IMG/VR virus record: IMGVR_UViG_3300017605_000575
Coordinates: 1 to 47,941 of that record
Reading direction: 5' to 3' (one strand)
DNA: 47,941 nucleotides
From: a virus
The position numbers and the translations under genes were made by a program. Shown piece after piece: positions 29,587 through 37,458 of this stretch. The notes beneath the pieces are model-generated. The model ran no database searches, was not told the origin of the DNA, and saw only the letters and a program-made list of their open reading frames with translations. Positions within the stretch are counted from its first letter, which is position 1. Each line of letters opens with the position of its first letter.

Positions 29587-30278
29587 TGCTGATCACTCAG
29601 TCCATAGCCCCGGTCGGGTCCAGCTCGATCTTCTGTGAGAACCTGCTCCCAGGCGGGATGACCGGCAACCTGTCGTCGCACACCGGCATTGGCATCAACA
29701 ACTTCTCCATCGGCGCCAACGCGACCGGGCGGATGATCGTATTCGTCATCGCCACGATCACGGGAGGGAATAACGTAACCATCACTAATATGGACTGGGA
29801 TGGCCATGTGCTCACCCAGATCGGGACGGATATCGACTTCACGGGCGCCACCGGACTGCGCCTAACATTCGCCAGAATGTCCCTCGACTCCGACTCCGAC
29901 AACACCGGCACCATGACGATCAACTACAGCGGCGCGGTCGGCGGGACGGCGGTCACCGCATGGCGTGTCACCGGGCTTGCCTCTCACACCCCGGCCGCAT
30001 CGAGCGTGGACACCGTGCTGAACAGCAACACGATGAACACCAACGTCACCGTCCCCTACCTGGGGCTGCTGATTGCCTGCGGGATTGACGTGAACACCGC
30101 TTCAGCCAGCGACCCGATCACGCAGGTTGACGTTCAGGAGAACCTCAACACCGGCCTCCTCGGGGCCAGCTACGGCTTCAGGAATAACTTCGACAGCGGC
30201 GCCGTCACCGTCTCCTTCACCGGGAATGGCTCGGCGACCAACACGCAGCGCGGCATTGCTCTGGGGGCTTGGCAGTAA
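29586..30278 (+). CDS. beta-sandwich virion protein, 230 aa
   Basis: Start at 29586 (MLITQSIAPVGSSS) overlaps the previous stop (TGATG). The sequence is a run of short beta strands with Asn/Thr/Gly turns (VTITNMDWDGHVLTQIGT, GTMTINYSGAVGG), as in small surface proteins. Stop overlaps the next ATG (TAATG). Probably a tail or head surface protein. Confidence 0.6.
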   Translation: MLITQSIAPVGSSSIFCENLLPGGMTGNLSSHTGIGINNFSIGANATGRMIVFVIATITGGNNVTITNMDWDGHVLTQIGTDIDFTGATGLRLTFARMSLDSDSDNTGTMTINYSGAVGGTAVTAWRVTGLASHTPAASSVDTVLNSNTMNTNVTVPYLGLLIACGIDVNTASASDPITQVDVQENLNTGLLGASYGFRNNFDSGAVTVSFTGNGSATNTQRGIALGAWQ

Positions 30279-32746
30279 TGAAAAGTAGCGCGGTCCTATC
30301 ACCCAACCTGGGACTCTACCTAGGCCGCTCCGCGCTAGGCGTACCCTCGCGCGGGCTGCAGGACGGCTTCAACTTCCGCGTGAACAACGGCCAGCTGGAG
30401 AACATCTCCCTGGGGTGGCAGAAGTACAGCGCGATCAACTTCGGCGGCCCCGTTACCCTGATTGACACGTTCTTCATCCGTGGCGTGGCGGAGAAGCAGA
30501 TCATCGGCACGGACCGCGACCTGTTCGACTATGACGCGAGCACGGACACGGCGACGTATATCAACGCGCGCTACGCGACGGGGACCGTGATGGTCGGCGG
30601 TATTGACTCCTTCGTCAAGGCGATGCTCCACGGGAATGGCACCGACGCCAGCACTACTATCACCGACTCTAGCTCAGGTGCTCACACCTGGACGGCTAGC
30701 GGGAACGCGCAGATCGACACGGCGCAGAGCAAGTTCGGCGGCGCTAGCATCCTCTTTGACGGGACCGGCGACTTCGTCTCCACCGCCGACCACGCCGACT
30801 ACACCCTGGGCACGGGGGACTTCACTGTGGACTTCCAAGTCCGCCCAGGCGCGGTAGACGGCACGCTGATCTACCCCTGCGGGCAGGCGCATACGACGCT
30901 GGCGGACGCGAATACGGCGTGGTACTTCGGCCGTAGCGCGGCGAATAAGATCACCTTTAACGTAGTGAGCGGGACGACGGTTACCACTGTAACCAGCACC
31001 ACCAGCGTGGTGGCTGGCTCCTTCTTCCACGTCGCAGGCGTTCGGACCGGGAACACTCTCAAACTCTTCATCAACGGTACGCAGGAGGGCGGGGATATCG
31101 CCTTCTCTAGCACGGTGAATGACAGCACGGCCGTTCTCGCGGTCGGTGCGGCTGGCGCCTTCGCCTCCAATCTCTTCAACGGCTGGGTGGATGAGTTCCG
31201 CTTCTCTGTCGGCGTCGCCCGCTGGACGGCTAACTTCACAGCGCCCGCGACCGCATACGCCAGCAGCTTGATTGTCCAGGCGCAGACCGGCTCGCCGAAT
31301 TGGCTCACCAACACCATCAAGGCCGGAGACTTCATCTACTTCGGCAGCGCCACACAGACCAGCATTAGCGTTACGTGGTACGAGATCGCTAGTGTGGATA
31401 GCGAGAGTCAGCTCACGCTGGTGAGTGGCCCTGGGTTCCTCTCCCCTGGCGTATACACCATCCGGCGCACCTTCACGGGCGACCTGACGGATAACTGGTC
31501 CACGGCCGTATTCGTCAACCCCGACGACGGGACGGGGGATGACCTCTGGTTCGCGACCAACGGCGTGGACTACGTGGTCACTTGGGATGGGTCCGCGACA
31601 CAGGTGGTCATCCGCAGCAGCCTCGCGCTCACGTGCAAGGCGCTCGCGGTGTATAAGAATATGATGTTCTACCTGGGGATCGACCTGGATGCGGGCGACT
31701 TCCTGCCCCAGGACTTCATCAATAGCGACATCGGCAAGCCGCTGGATATCGTCAACGGGCTCGCGGGCCAGTTCCGCGCGCACTACGGCGTGGATCACAT
31801 CCAGACCGCCCGACGGCTGGGGGATAACCTCGCGATCTACTCCGAGAACACCCTCACCCTCATACAGTTCATCGGCGACCCCGTGGTGTTCGCCTTCCGC
31901 GATGTCTCGCAGGTCGGCGTCCTGGCTCCGCGTCTGGTCGCGGACTACGGCGACTATCACGAGTTCCTCTTCAAGGATAGCCAGTATCTCTTTGACGGAG
32001 TGAGCACCTCCGAGGTGGGGAAGCAGGTGTGGCGCGAGGTGCTCTCCAACCGCGACCCCGTCCGCGCGGACCTGGGCTTCCATCACTTCGACCAGGAGTC
32101 TGGCGAGGTCCACTGGATCGTCCCGCTGGGCAGCGACGCTGGCGCGGGCGATGTCACTATGGGCGCGGAGAAGGGGTATATTGAGCACTACCTGGAGGAG
32201 GTAGGGGACCGCGTATCGACCCCGTACTCGGCCCGGTCCTCGCCGTGGCTCTGCGGCGGCTTCGGGGCCACCACCGGCGCGCTCACCTGGGACGACCTCA
32301 CGTCGGCCTGGGAGGACCTAACCTTCCGGTGGAACGATAACTTCCTCCTCTCCGCCTTCCCCATCTCCCTGATGGGGAGCAGCAACGGCTACGTGTATAA
32401 GATCAACACCTTCCAGACGGCGGACGGGACGCCGCTGGTTAGCTTCGTGCGCTTCGGGCGCCAAGCGCTGGGTGACGGCCGGATGAGGGGTCTCCTCACC
32501 CGCGTCTACCCCTTCTCGGAGGAAATTGTGGGCACACTCAACGTTACGTGTAGGTTCGCGGACCACGCAGAGGGCGCGGTCACGATCACTAACACGGAGA
32601 CTTTCGACAGCTCCCTGCCAGAGGGCGGCCACTTCGTGAGCCCCTTCCGGCGCGGACGCTACTACGAGCTGGAGTTCGGCACTGACGGGACGGCGTGGTC
32701 GATCAGCGGCTACGATGTGGACGTGAAGCAGGGAGGTCTGCGATGA
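30278..32746 (+). CDS. tail nozzle-like protein with inserted LamG/ConA-type lectin domain, 822 aa
   Basis: The N-terminal 110 residues (NLGLYLGRSALGVPSRGLQD and a strand-rich region) and the C-terminal 490 match the beta-propeller-like tail nozzle/stabiliser proteins (T7 gp12/P22 gp10 type). Between them, about residues 112-330, lies a laminin-G/concanavalin A-like domain (GSASILFDGTGDF-like start, VDFQVRPG, TLKLFINGTQEGG, NGWVDEFRFS). This domain class often binds sugars. The ATG at 30278 has GGGGG upstream. Forms the tail tip and may also bind host glycans. Confidence 0.72.
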   Translation: MKSSAVLSPNLGLYLGRSALGVPSRGLQDGFNFRVNNGQLENISLGWQKYSAINFGGPVTLIDTFFIRGVAEKQIIGTDRDLFDYDASTDTATYINARYATGTVMVGGIDSFVKAMLHGNGTDASTTITDSSSGAHTWTASGNAQIDTAQSKFGGASILFDGTGDFVSTADHADYTLGTGDFTVDFQVRPGAVDGTLIYPCGQAHTTLADANTAWYFGRSAANKITFNVVSGTTVTTVTSTTSVVAGSFFHVAGVRTGNTLKLFINGTQEGGDIAFSSTVNDSTAVLAVGAAGAFASNLFNGWVDEFRFSVGVARWTANFTAPATAYASSLIVQAQTGSPNWLTNTIKAGDFIYFGSATQTSISVTWYEIASVDSESQLTLVSGPGFLSPGVYTIRRTFTGDLTDNWSTAVFVNPDDGTGDDLWFATNGVDYVVTWDGSATQVVIRSSLALTCKALAVYKNMMFYLGIDLDAGDFLPQDFINSDIGKPLDIVNGLAGQFRAHYGVDHIQTARRLGDNLAIYSENTLTLIQFIGDPVVFAFRDVSQVGVLAPRLVADYGDYHEFLFKDSQYLFDGVSTSEVGKQVWREVLSNRDPVRADLGFHHFDQESGEVHWIVPLGSDAGAGDVTMGAEKGYIEHYLEEVGDRVSTPYSARSSPWLCGGFGATTGALTWDDLTSAWEDLTFRWNDNFLLSAFPISLMGSSNGYVYKINTFQTADGTPLVSFVRFGRQALGDGRMRGLLTRVYPFSEEIVGTLNVTCRFADHAEGAVTITNTETFDSSLPEGGHFVSPFRRGRYYELEFGTDGTAWSISGYDVDVKQGGLR

Positions 32747-32946
32747 GTAAGATGCAAGACGTGGCTATCGGCCGGGTACTAGGCCCGAGCCCCGAGGCCC
32801 GCGAGAGGATGAAGGAAGCTAACGAGGCCGCGATCTGGCACGGTAGCTGCCCCCAGTGCCACGCGCGCCTGAGGGGTACCCTGAAGCAGTTAAGAGAGCA
32901 CGTGTGCGATGGCGAGCAAGGTAGTCCCCGTACCGTCGTTGCCTAA
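32743..32946 (+). CDS. small zinc-finger-like protein, 67 aa
   Basis: Start overlaps the previous stop (ATGA). Contains CPQC and, after 13 residues, HVC, a possible Cys3-His zinc site (CPQCHARLRGTLKQLREHVC). No family recognised. Its 3' end overlaps the next gene by 38 bases. Unknown role in the late block. Confidence 0.6.
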   Translation: MSKMQDVAIGRVLGPSPEARERMKEANEAAIWHGSCPQCHARLRGTLKQLREHVCDGEQGSPRTVVA

Positions 32947-33199
32947 CGTAAGTAAGGCCGACGTTGCAGTACTACAGCAGCTGGTGAAGGCCGCGACCCG
33001 CATCCTCATTGAGCATGCGACACGGCTGAACCTCGCCCTGCCATCAGACGGGACTGAAGCCCCGACCGCGCCCCTACCGCTCTGGCAGGTGGCGACGGCG
33101 GATTTGCCTAGCGCGGCGCTCTGGGAGGGTGCGATCCTCTACGACAGCACCGCAAATAGGGTGAAGTACTCGGATGGTGCGACTTGGACCGCTATGTAG
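32909..33199 (+). CDS. putative tail protein, 96 aa
   Basis: Ends in a WEGAILYDSTANRVKYSDGA segment, a short beta motif frequent in phage tail or fibre proteins. N-terminal helix (ADVAVLQQLVKAATRILIEH). GAGAG precedes the ATG. It precedes the lysozyme gene and is probably a virion or tail-tip component. Confidence 0.6.
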   Translation: MASKVVPVPSLPNVSKADVAVLQQLVKAATRILIEHATRLNLALPSDGTEAPTAPLPLWQVATADLPSAALWEGAILYDSTANRVKYSDGATWTAM

Positions 33200-33227
33200 A
33201 CGGGTCCTTCTGATAGGGTTAATAGCA

Positions 33228-34055
33228 ATGGCAATCACCTTCGCAACTACCAAAGACAGCTACAGCGAGCTGCTGAAGCGCGCGCAGATCAAGAGCGGCT
33301 GGCAGGGCGCCTACGACCGCGCGGCGGCGTATATCATGCGCAACCGCGACAGGTACGAGAGCGTCTCCCGGGGGCTGGATATCCCCTGGCAGCTGGTCGG
33401 CTGCTTGCACTGGCGCGAGGCCAATGGCTCCTTCGCAGGAGTGCTACACAATGGCGAGAAAATCCTCGGGACGGGGCGCAAGACGCGGCTGGAACCACGC
33501 GGGCGCGGTCCGTTCGACACCTGGGAGGAAGCCGCGATCGACGCCATCCGGATTAAGGTCGCAACCCGGCCCCCGGAGTGGTCCCTCGAAGGGGTGGCTT
33601 GGTTCGCTGAGAACTTTAACGGACTGGGTTACCGGCGTTACCATCCCTCGGTGAACAGCCCCTACCTCTGGGCCGGGACGAACGTCTACGGTGGCGGGAA
33701 GTACGTCAGTGATGGGCACTTCGATAGCCGCCACGTGGATCAGCAACTCGGCGTCATGCCCCTCTACCAGATGCTGGTTGACAAGTCAGCCCCGAAGGCT
33801 ATAGTACAGAAAACCCCCGCCCTCAAGCGCGTCTCGCAGGGGATACAGTGGCTGGGTGGCGCGGTCGGCTCGCTCTTCACGCTAGACAGCCTGGGGACGC
33901 TTCAGAGCGTCCACCAGGGCCTGGGCGGGATCATCACCCCTACGATGGTGACGGCCGTTCTGGGGGTCGGCGTAGCGGCCTGGGTGGCCATCAAGGTGCT
34001 AGAAGCATACACGGGAGACCAAGATGTGGGAACTACTAAGCAACCTGCTGCCTAG
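33228..34055 (+). CDS. peptidoglycan hydrolase (lysozyme-like) with C-terminal membrane anchor, 275 aa
   Basis: Residues 50-200 read like a phage lysozyme: DIPWQLVGCLHWREANGSF with a probable catalytic Glu64, later RGPFDTWEEAA, WFAENFNGLGYRRY and SPYLWAGTNVYGGGKY. The last 40 residues include a hydrophobic segment (TPTMVTAVLGVGVAAWVAIK), suggesting membrane attachment. The ATG at 33228 has AGGG upstream; a longer frame from 33174 is not preferred. It degrades cell wall at lysis or entry. It overlaps the next membrane protein by 32 bases. Confidence 0.8.
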   Translation: MAITFATTKDSYSELLKRAQIKSGWQGAYDRAAAYIMRNRDRYESVSRGLDIPWQLVGCLHWREANGSFAGVLHNGEKILGTGRKTRLEPRGRGPFDTWEEAAIDAIRIKVATRPPEWSLEGVAWFAENFNGLGYRRYHPSVNSPYLWAGTNVYGGGKYVSDGHFDSRHVDQQLGVMPLYQMLVDKSAPKAIVQKTPALKRVSQGIQWLGGAVGSLFTLDSLGTLQSVHQGLGGIITPTMVTAVLGVGVAAWVAIKVLEAYTGDQDVGTTKQPAA

Positions 34056-34482
34056 CTGGGGCTGGATCGCCGGGATCGGGGTGCTACCCCTCCTGGCGCT
34101 CGCGGCGCTGGCCTTCATGGGCGTCCTGGGGCCGGTGGCTGGCGTAGCAGGGAAGGCCGGGGAGTTGGCCGTCACTGTGGTGAGCGGGGCGTGGAGCGGG
34201 GTGGTCTGGCTGTTCCAGAACATCTTCGGCCCGGGGTTGAAGAACATCGCCAGCAATGGCAGCTCGATCCTTACTGTGCTAGCGCTCGGCGCCTTCCTCT
34301 ACGCGGTCGCGGACCACAATAATACGCGACAAGAGGTCGCACTGACCAAGAGCCGGGACTACTTCGCGCAGGAATTGAAGGGTTTCAAGGCGACCCTGGC
34401 CAAGACGCGGCAAGAACTTGCCCAGTGTAAGGCTATGGTCGGCAAAAAGCTGCCACAGAGCGGGTCTGGTTGGCCTTTCTAA
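34024..34482 (+). CDS. membrane protein, candidate holin or inner spanin-like, 152 aa
   Basis: Three hydrophobic segments (about 14-36, 44-66 and 80-97) are followed by a charged helical tail with coiled-coil character (FKATLAKTRQELAQCK). GGGAG precedes the ATG. Immediate overlap with the lysozyme gene suggests a lysis partner. Not assigned to a specific holin class. Confidence 0.6.
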   Translation: MWELLSNLLPSWGWIAGIGVLPLLALAALAFMGVLGPVAGVAGKAGELAVTVVSGAWSGVVWLFQNIFGPGLKNIASNGSSILTVLALGAFLYAVADHNNTRQEVALTKSRDYFAQELKGFKATLAKTRQELAQCKAMVGKKLPQSGSGWPF

Positions 34483-34499
34483 GCGACTAGGAGACGGGG

Positions 34500-35279
34500 A
34501 TGGACTTCCAGGTTGCAAGAATTGAGCAGTTGCAGGCATTTCTCCTCCCGGAAGTGCAGGAACAGCTCCAAAAGTGGACGTACAACCAGAACGTCTGGGT
34601 TGATCTGGTCAAAAAGGTGCAAATTGGCACCGCCGCCGTCTTTGTGGGCGGGACAAGGGCGCAAATTCTTGCATTTGCGGTCGTTATACTGCCAGAAGAC
34701 GCCCTTTACGACGTCCCCCAGGTGGCACATTTCCAATGTCAGGGGGGTCCGAAGCTCAAAAACATGCTGATTTCCCTCCTTGTGGGCTGGATTAAGGCCC
34801 ACGGGTATGCTAGGTTTACAGCAATCAACGCCACTGGGCGCCCGGATAGCCTCTGGATGAGGAACTTCCGAGGGGGCGGGACACCCCGCAAGATCGCCAG
34901 TGTGATCGAGTTTGAGATAGAAGGTAAAGATGAGCGGAGTTCTAAAGGCCCTAACAGGCGGAAGCGACAGCTCAAGCAAGCCCGTAGACTTGACCCCGCA
35001 GGCGTTCAAGGACCTGCAGGGGCCGTTCTCGTCGAGCGTCCAGAGCCTGATAGCGGGGCAGGGGCGGCCAGCCTACACGGGCCAGCTGAACGCGGACATA
35101 ACGGGGGCGGAGCAACAGGGGCTGCAGGACGTCAACACGGCGGCGACGAACCCCAACCGGACGGATTATCTGAACAAGGTCCTGAGCGGGTTCTTCCTCC
35201 CCGGGCAGCCAGGAAGCAACCCCTTCCTGCAAAGCGCAATCGAGGCCGCGCAGCGGCCAACCGAAGCCGCGCTGAATAA
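34500..35279 (+). CDS. hypothetical protein with long out-of-frame overlap, 259 aa
   Basis: Residues 1-145 (MDFQVARIEQLQAFLLPEVQ, ILAFAVVILPEDAL, SLLVGWIKAHGYARF) look like a real alpha/beta protein in the place of small T7 gp13-like genes. GGAGACGGGG precedes the ATG. The frame then stays open for 350 bases inside the next gene in another phase and codes an Arg/Gly/Pro-rich tail that may not be constrained. The ending may be a true extension or a missing stop. Function unknown. Confidence 0.6.
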   Translation: MDFQVARIEQLQAFLLPEVQEQLQKWTYNQNVWVDLVKKVQIGTAAVFVGGTRAQILAFAVVILPEDALYDVPQVAHFQCQGGPKLKNMLISLLVGWIKAHGYARFTAINATGRPDSLWMRNFRGGGTPRKIASVIEFEIEGKDERSSKGPNRRKRQLKQARRLDPAGVQGPAGAVLVERPEPDSGAGAASLHGPAERGHNGGGATGAAGRQHGGDEPQPDGLSEQGPERVLPPRAARKQPLPAKRNRGRAAANRSRAE

Positions 35280-35757
35280 TACCCTTTCCCGCACCCTCCC
35301 CGGCACGTTCACAGCAGCGGGGCATACCATCGGCGGTGGCTTGCGTTCGCCGAACCCGAACCTGCGCCCGAACAGCACCGCGTTCGATCTCGCGGCGAGC
35401 AACGCCTTCACCGGCGGCGCCAACGCGCTGAAGGACATCGCGACGAATATGAGCTTCCAGGGATACAACGCGGAGCGGCAGAACCAGCAGCAAGCGGTGC
35501 AGTTGCAGCAGGGGGATGTAGATGCGATGGTCAAGAACCTGACCGCGCAGGCTCTCCCGCGTATGATCCAGAATGAGGGCTTCGCTAAGGCCTACCAGGA
35601 GTTCAACGACCGGCTGAACAGCTTCCTCCAGGCGCTACAGCTGGCGCAGCAGGCAGGTAGCCCGGTTATCGCCAACCAGCAGAAGAGCAGCTCGGTGGGC
35701 GGCCTCCTCCCGGCCCTGAAGGGAACCCCGTTCCTCCCAGCGGCAGCACCGAAGTGA
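34930..35757 (+). CDS. internal virion / ejection protein, 275 aa
   Basis: Starts MSGVLKALTGGSDSSSKPVD. Rich in Gln, Asn and Ala with helical C-terminal part (DRLNSFLQALQLAQQAG), like podovirus internal proteins that are ejected with the DNA. GAAGG lies upstream of the ATG. It is the first of three adjacent ejection-type genes. Confidence 0.7.
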   Translation: MSGVLKALTGGSDSSSKPVDLTPQAFKDLQGPFSSSVQSLIAGQGRPAYTGQLNADITGAEQQGLQDVNTAATNPNRTDYLNKVLSGFFLPGQPGSNPFLQSAIEAAQRPTEAALNNTLSRTLPGTFTAAGHTIGGGLRSPNPNLRPNSTAFDLAASNAFTGGANALKDIATNMSFQGYNAERQNQQQAVQLQQGDVDAMVKNLTAQALPRMIQNEGFAKAYQEFNDRLNSFLQALQLAQQAGSPVIANQQKSSSVGGLLPALKGTPFLPAAAPK

Positions 35758-35764
35758 GGGTATG

Positions 35765-37456
35765 ATGGCTAACCCATTCGACTTCCTACTCGGTGGAGGG
35801 GCGGACCAGCAGGCGACCCCCTTCGGCCCCAACGCGGGCATCGACCCGGCCACCGGTGGCGCCTATGACACGGGGCCGGAGCAGCTCCCCTGGGGCGTGC
35901 AGGCATACACCCAGGACCGCCCGCTGGAGAGCCTCCCCACCGATCCCACTCAGGGGCAGGCTAGCAGCCAGACGACTAACCCGAACGACCTCCGGGGCCA
36001 GCAGAACACGCCTTGGAGCCCGCCCAAGGAGGACTTGGGGATCATCGGCAACCTCTCCCGGTCCATCTACGGCCCGAGTGAGAAGGAGCGACTGCAGACG
36101 CAGGGCTTCCAGCAGGATCAGTATAAGGCCAAGCAGGAGAATAGCGCGACCACCGCCGTCCTGCGCCGGATGATGCAGATCAGGGAGAATAACCCCTCCA
36201 TCACCCCGCAGCAGCTCGCGCAGAGCATCTACAAGGACCCTGTCTTCCTGGAGAATGCCCTACAGCACTCCCCGCAGGAGATGTCGGAGTTCATCGGAAA
36301 GGTGCAGGAGCAAATCTACGGCAGCGCCACGGATCAGCAGAAGATACAGGGCTTCGCCCCGGGCACGCATGTCCTCCAGGGCGTGAACCCCGATGGCTCT
36401 CCGAATGTGATCTACAAGGTGCCGGAGAAGCTCGCGAAGGAGCCCAAGGCCGCGACTATCGTCACCGGCGGAAGCCCCGAGGCCGCGAAGTATGGCCTGG
36501 AGGGCATCGCCAAGCCCGGCGAGCGCGTACAGGTGAAGTTCCGCACCACGCCGGATGGCGTGGATATCCCGGATAGTTTCTCCTTCGTTGATCACGCTGG
36601 AGTGAACATCGACCTCGGGCAGCTTTCTAATAAGGAGACCCTCCAGGCCGTTAACAAGGCGGCTGGCGATATCCGCGTGCAGCAGGGGAATGTCATCAAC
36701 GCCGCGAAGTCAGTTGACCGCCTGATCAAGGATATCGACGCTCAGGGCGGCGCGCAGAACATCGGTCCGGTAGGGTTCATCCTTCGGCTTGGCCAGGGCT
36801 TCCAGGAGCAGGCGAACGCCCTCGCGGTCGCGGCCGGCGTCACGATTGACCCGAAGGAATATCCGATGCTGGCGGAGATACTGAAGTCCACCAAGTTCAG
36901 CAAGGCTGGCGGCGACGCCTCCGTGGCGCAGTCGCGAATACTAGCGCTGGCCTTCGAGCTGGCCGCCGCTCAGAACCGCTCCAGCCAGATCACGCAGAAG
37001 GACGTCAACAGCGCCCTGACGCAGATCGGTGACGGCATGGGTTCGACAGAACAGCTGAAGGCCAACCTCGTGGATGTGGTCCGCCGCTCCACGCAGCGCC
37101 TCGATACGTTCATCGACGTGCAGAAGGATGGGATGCTGGACGCCGAGGGTAAGCCCCTCATCCCTGGCCGTCTGCCGCGCCGGACTGAGGACCTGCTGCA
37201 TGAAGCAGGCCTGGGCCGGTACACCTACAAGGAGTCCGATAAGGCTCAGCGGGCGCAGGAGGAGGCGGACAAGGCCGCGACCACGAACCCTGATACCGGC
37301 CAGCCGCAGAACGCCTTCCAGGACAGCAACGGCGACATCTGGGACTACAAGGGCACCGGCAGCCGCACGGATAAGAAGAACTACAAGAAGCGCGCGATCC
37401 GCAGGGCTTCTGGTATCGCTACTGAGCCGACTCCTGGACCCAAAGTCCCGAGGTAA
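35765..37456 (+). CDS. internal virion / ejection protein, 563 aa
   Basis: Starts with two Met codons (35762, 35765); GAGGG is near both. A Pro/Gln/Asn-rich N-terminal half (to about residue 150) is followed by a helical region with a SRILALAFELAAAQNRSSQI core and a C-terminal disordered tail. It precedes the giant protein, as in podoviruses where medium and large ejection proteins form a trans-envelope tunnel. Confidence 0.7.
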   Translation: MANPFDFLLGGGADQQATPFGPNAGIDPATGGAYDTGPEQLPWGVQAYTQDRPLESLPTDPTQGQASSQTTNPNDLRGQQNTPWSPPKEDLGIIGNLSRSIYGPSEKERLQTQGFQQDQYKAKQENSATTAVLRRMMQIRENNPSITPQQLAQSIYKDPVFLENALQHSPQEMSEFIGKVQEQIYGSATDQQKIQGFAPGTHVLQGVNPDGSPNVIYKVPEKLAKEPKAATIVTGGSPEAAKYGLEGIAKPGERVQVKFRTTPDGVDIPDSFSFVDHAGVNIDLGQLSNKETLQAVNKAAGDIRVQQGNVINAAKSVDRLIKDIDAQGGAQNIGPVGFILRLGQGFQEQANALAVAAGVTIDPKEYPMLAEILKSTKFSKAGGDASVAQSRILALAFELAAAQNRSSQITQKDVNSALTQIGDGMGSTEQLKANLVDVVRRSTQRLDTFIDVQKDGMLDAEGKPLIPGRLPRRTEDLLHEAGLGRYTYKESDKAQRAQEEADKAATTNPDTGQPQNAFQDSNGDIWDYKGTGSRTDKKNYKKRAIRRASGIATEPTPGPKVPR

Positions 37457-37458
37457 AC

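Noticed and set aside
30674-32188. 504-codon minus-strand frame within the nozzle gene
   Set aside because: Antisense shadow of a well-supported late gene; no ribosome binding site.
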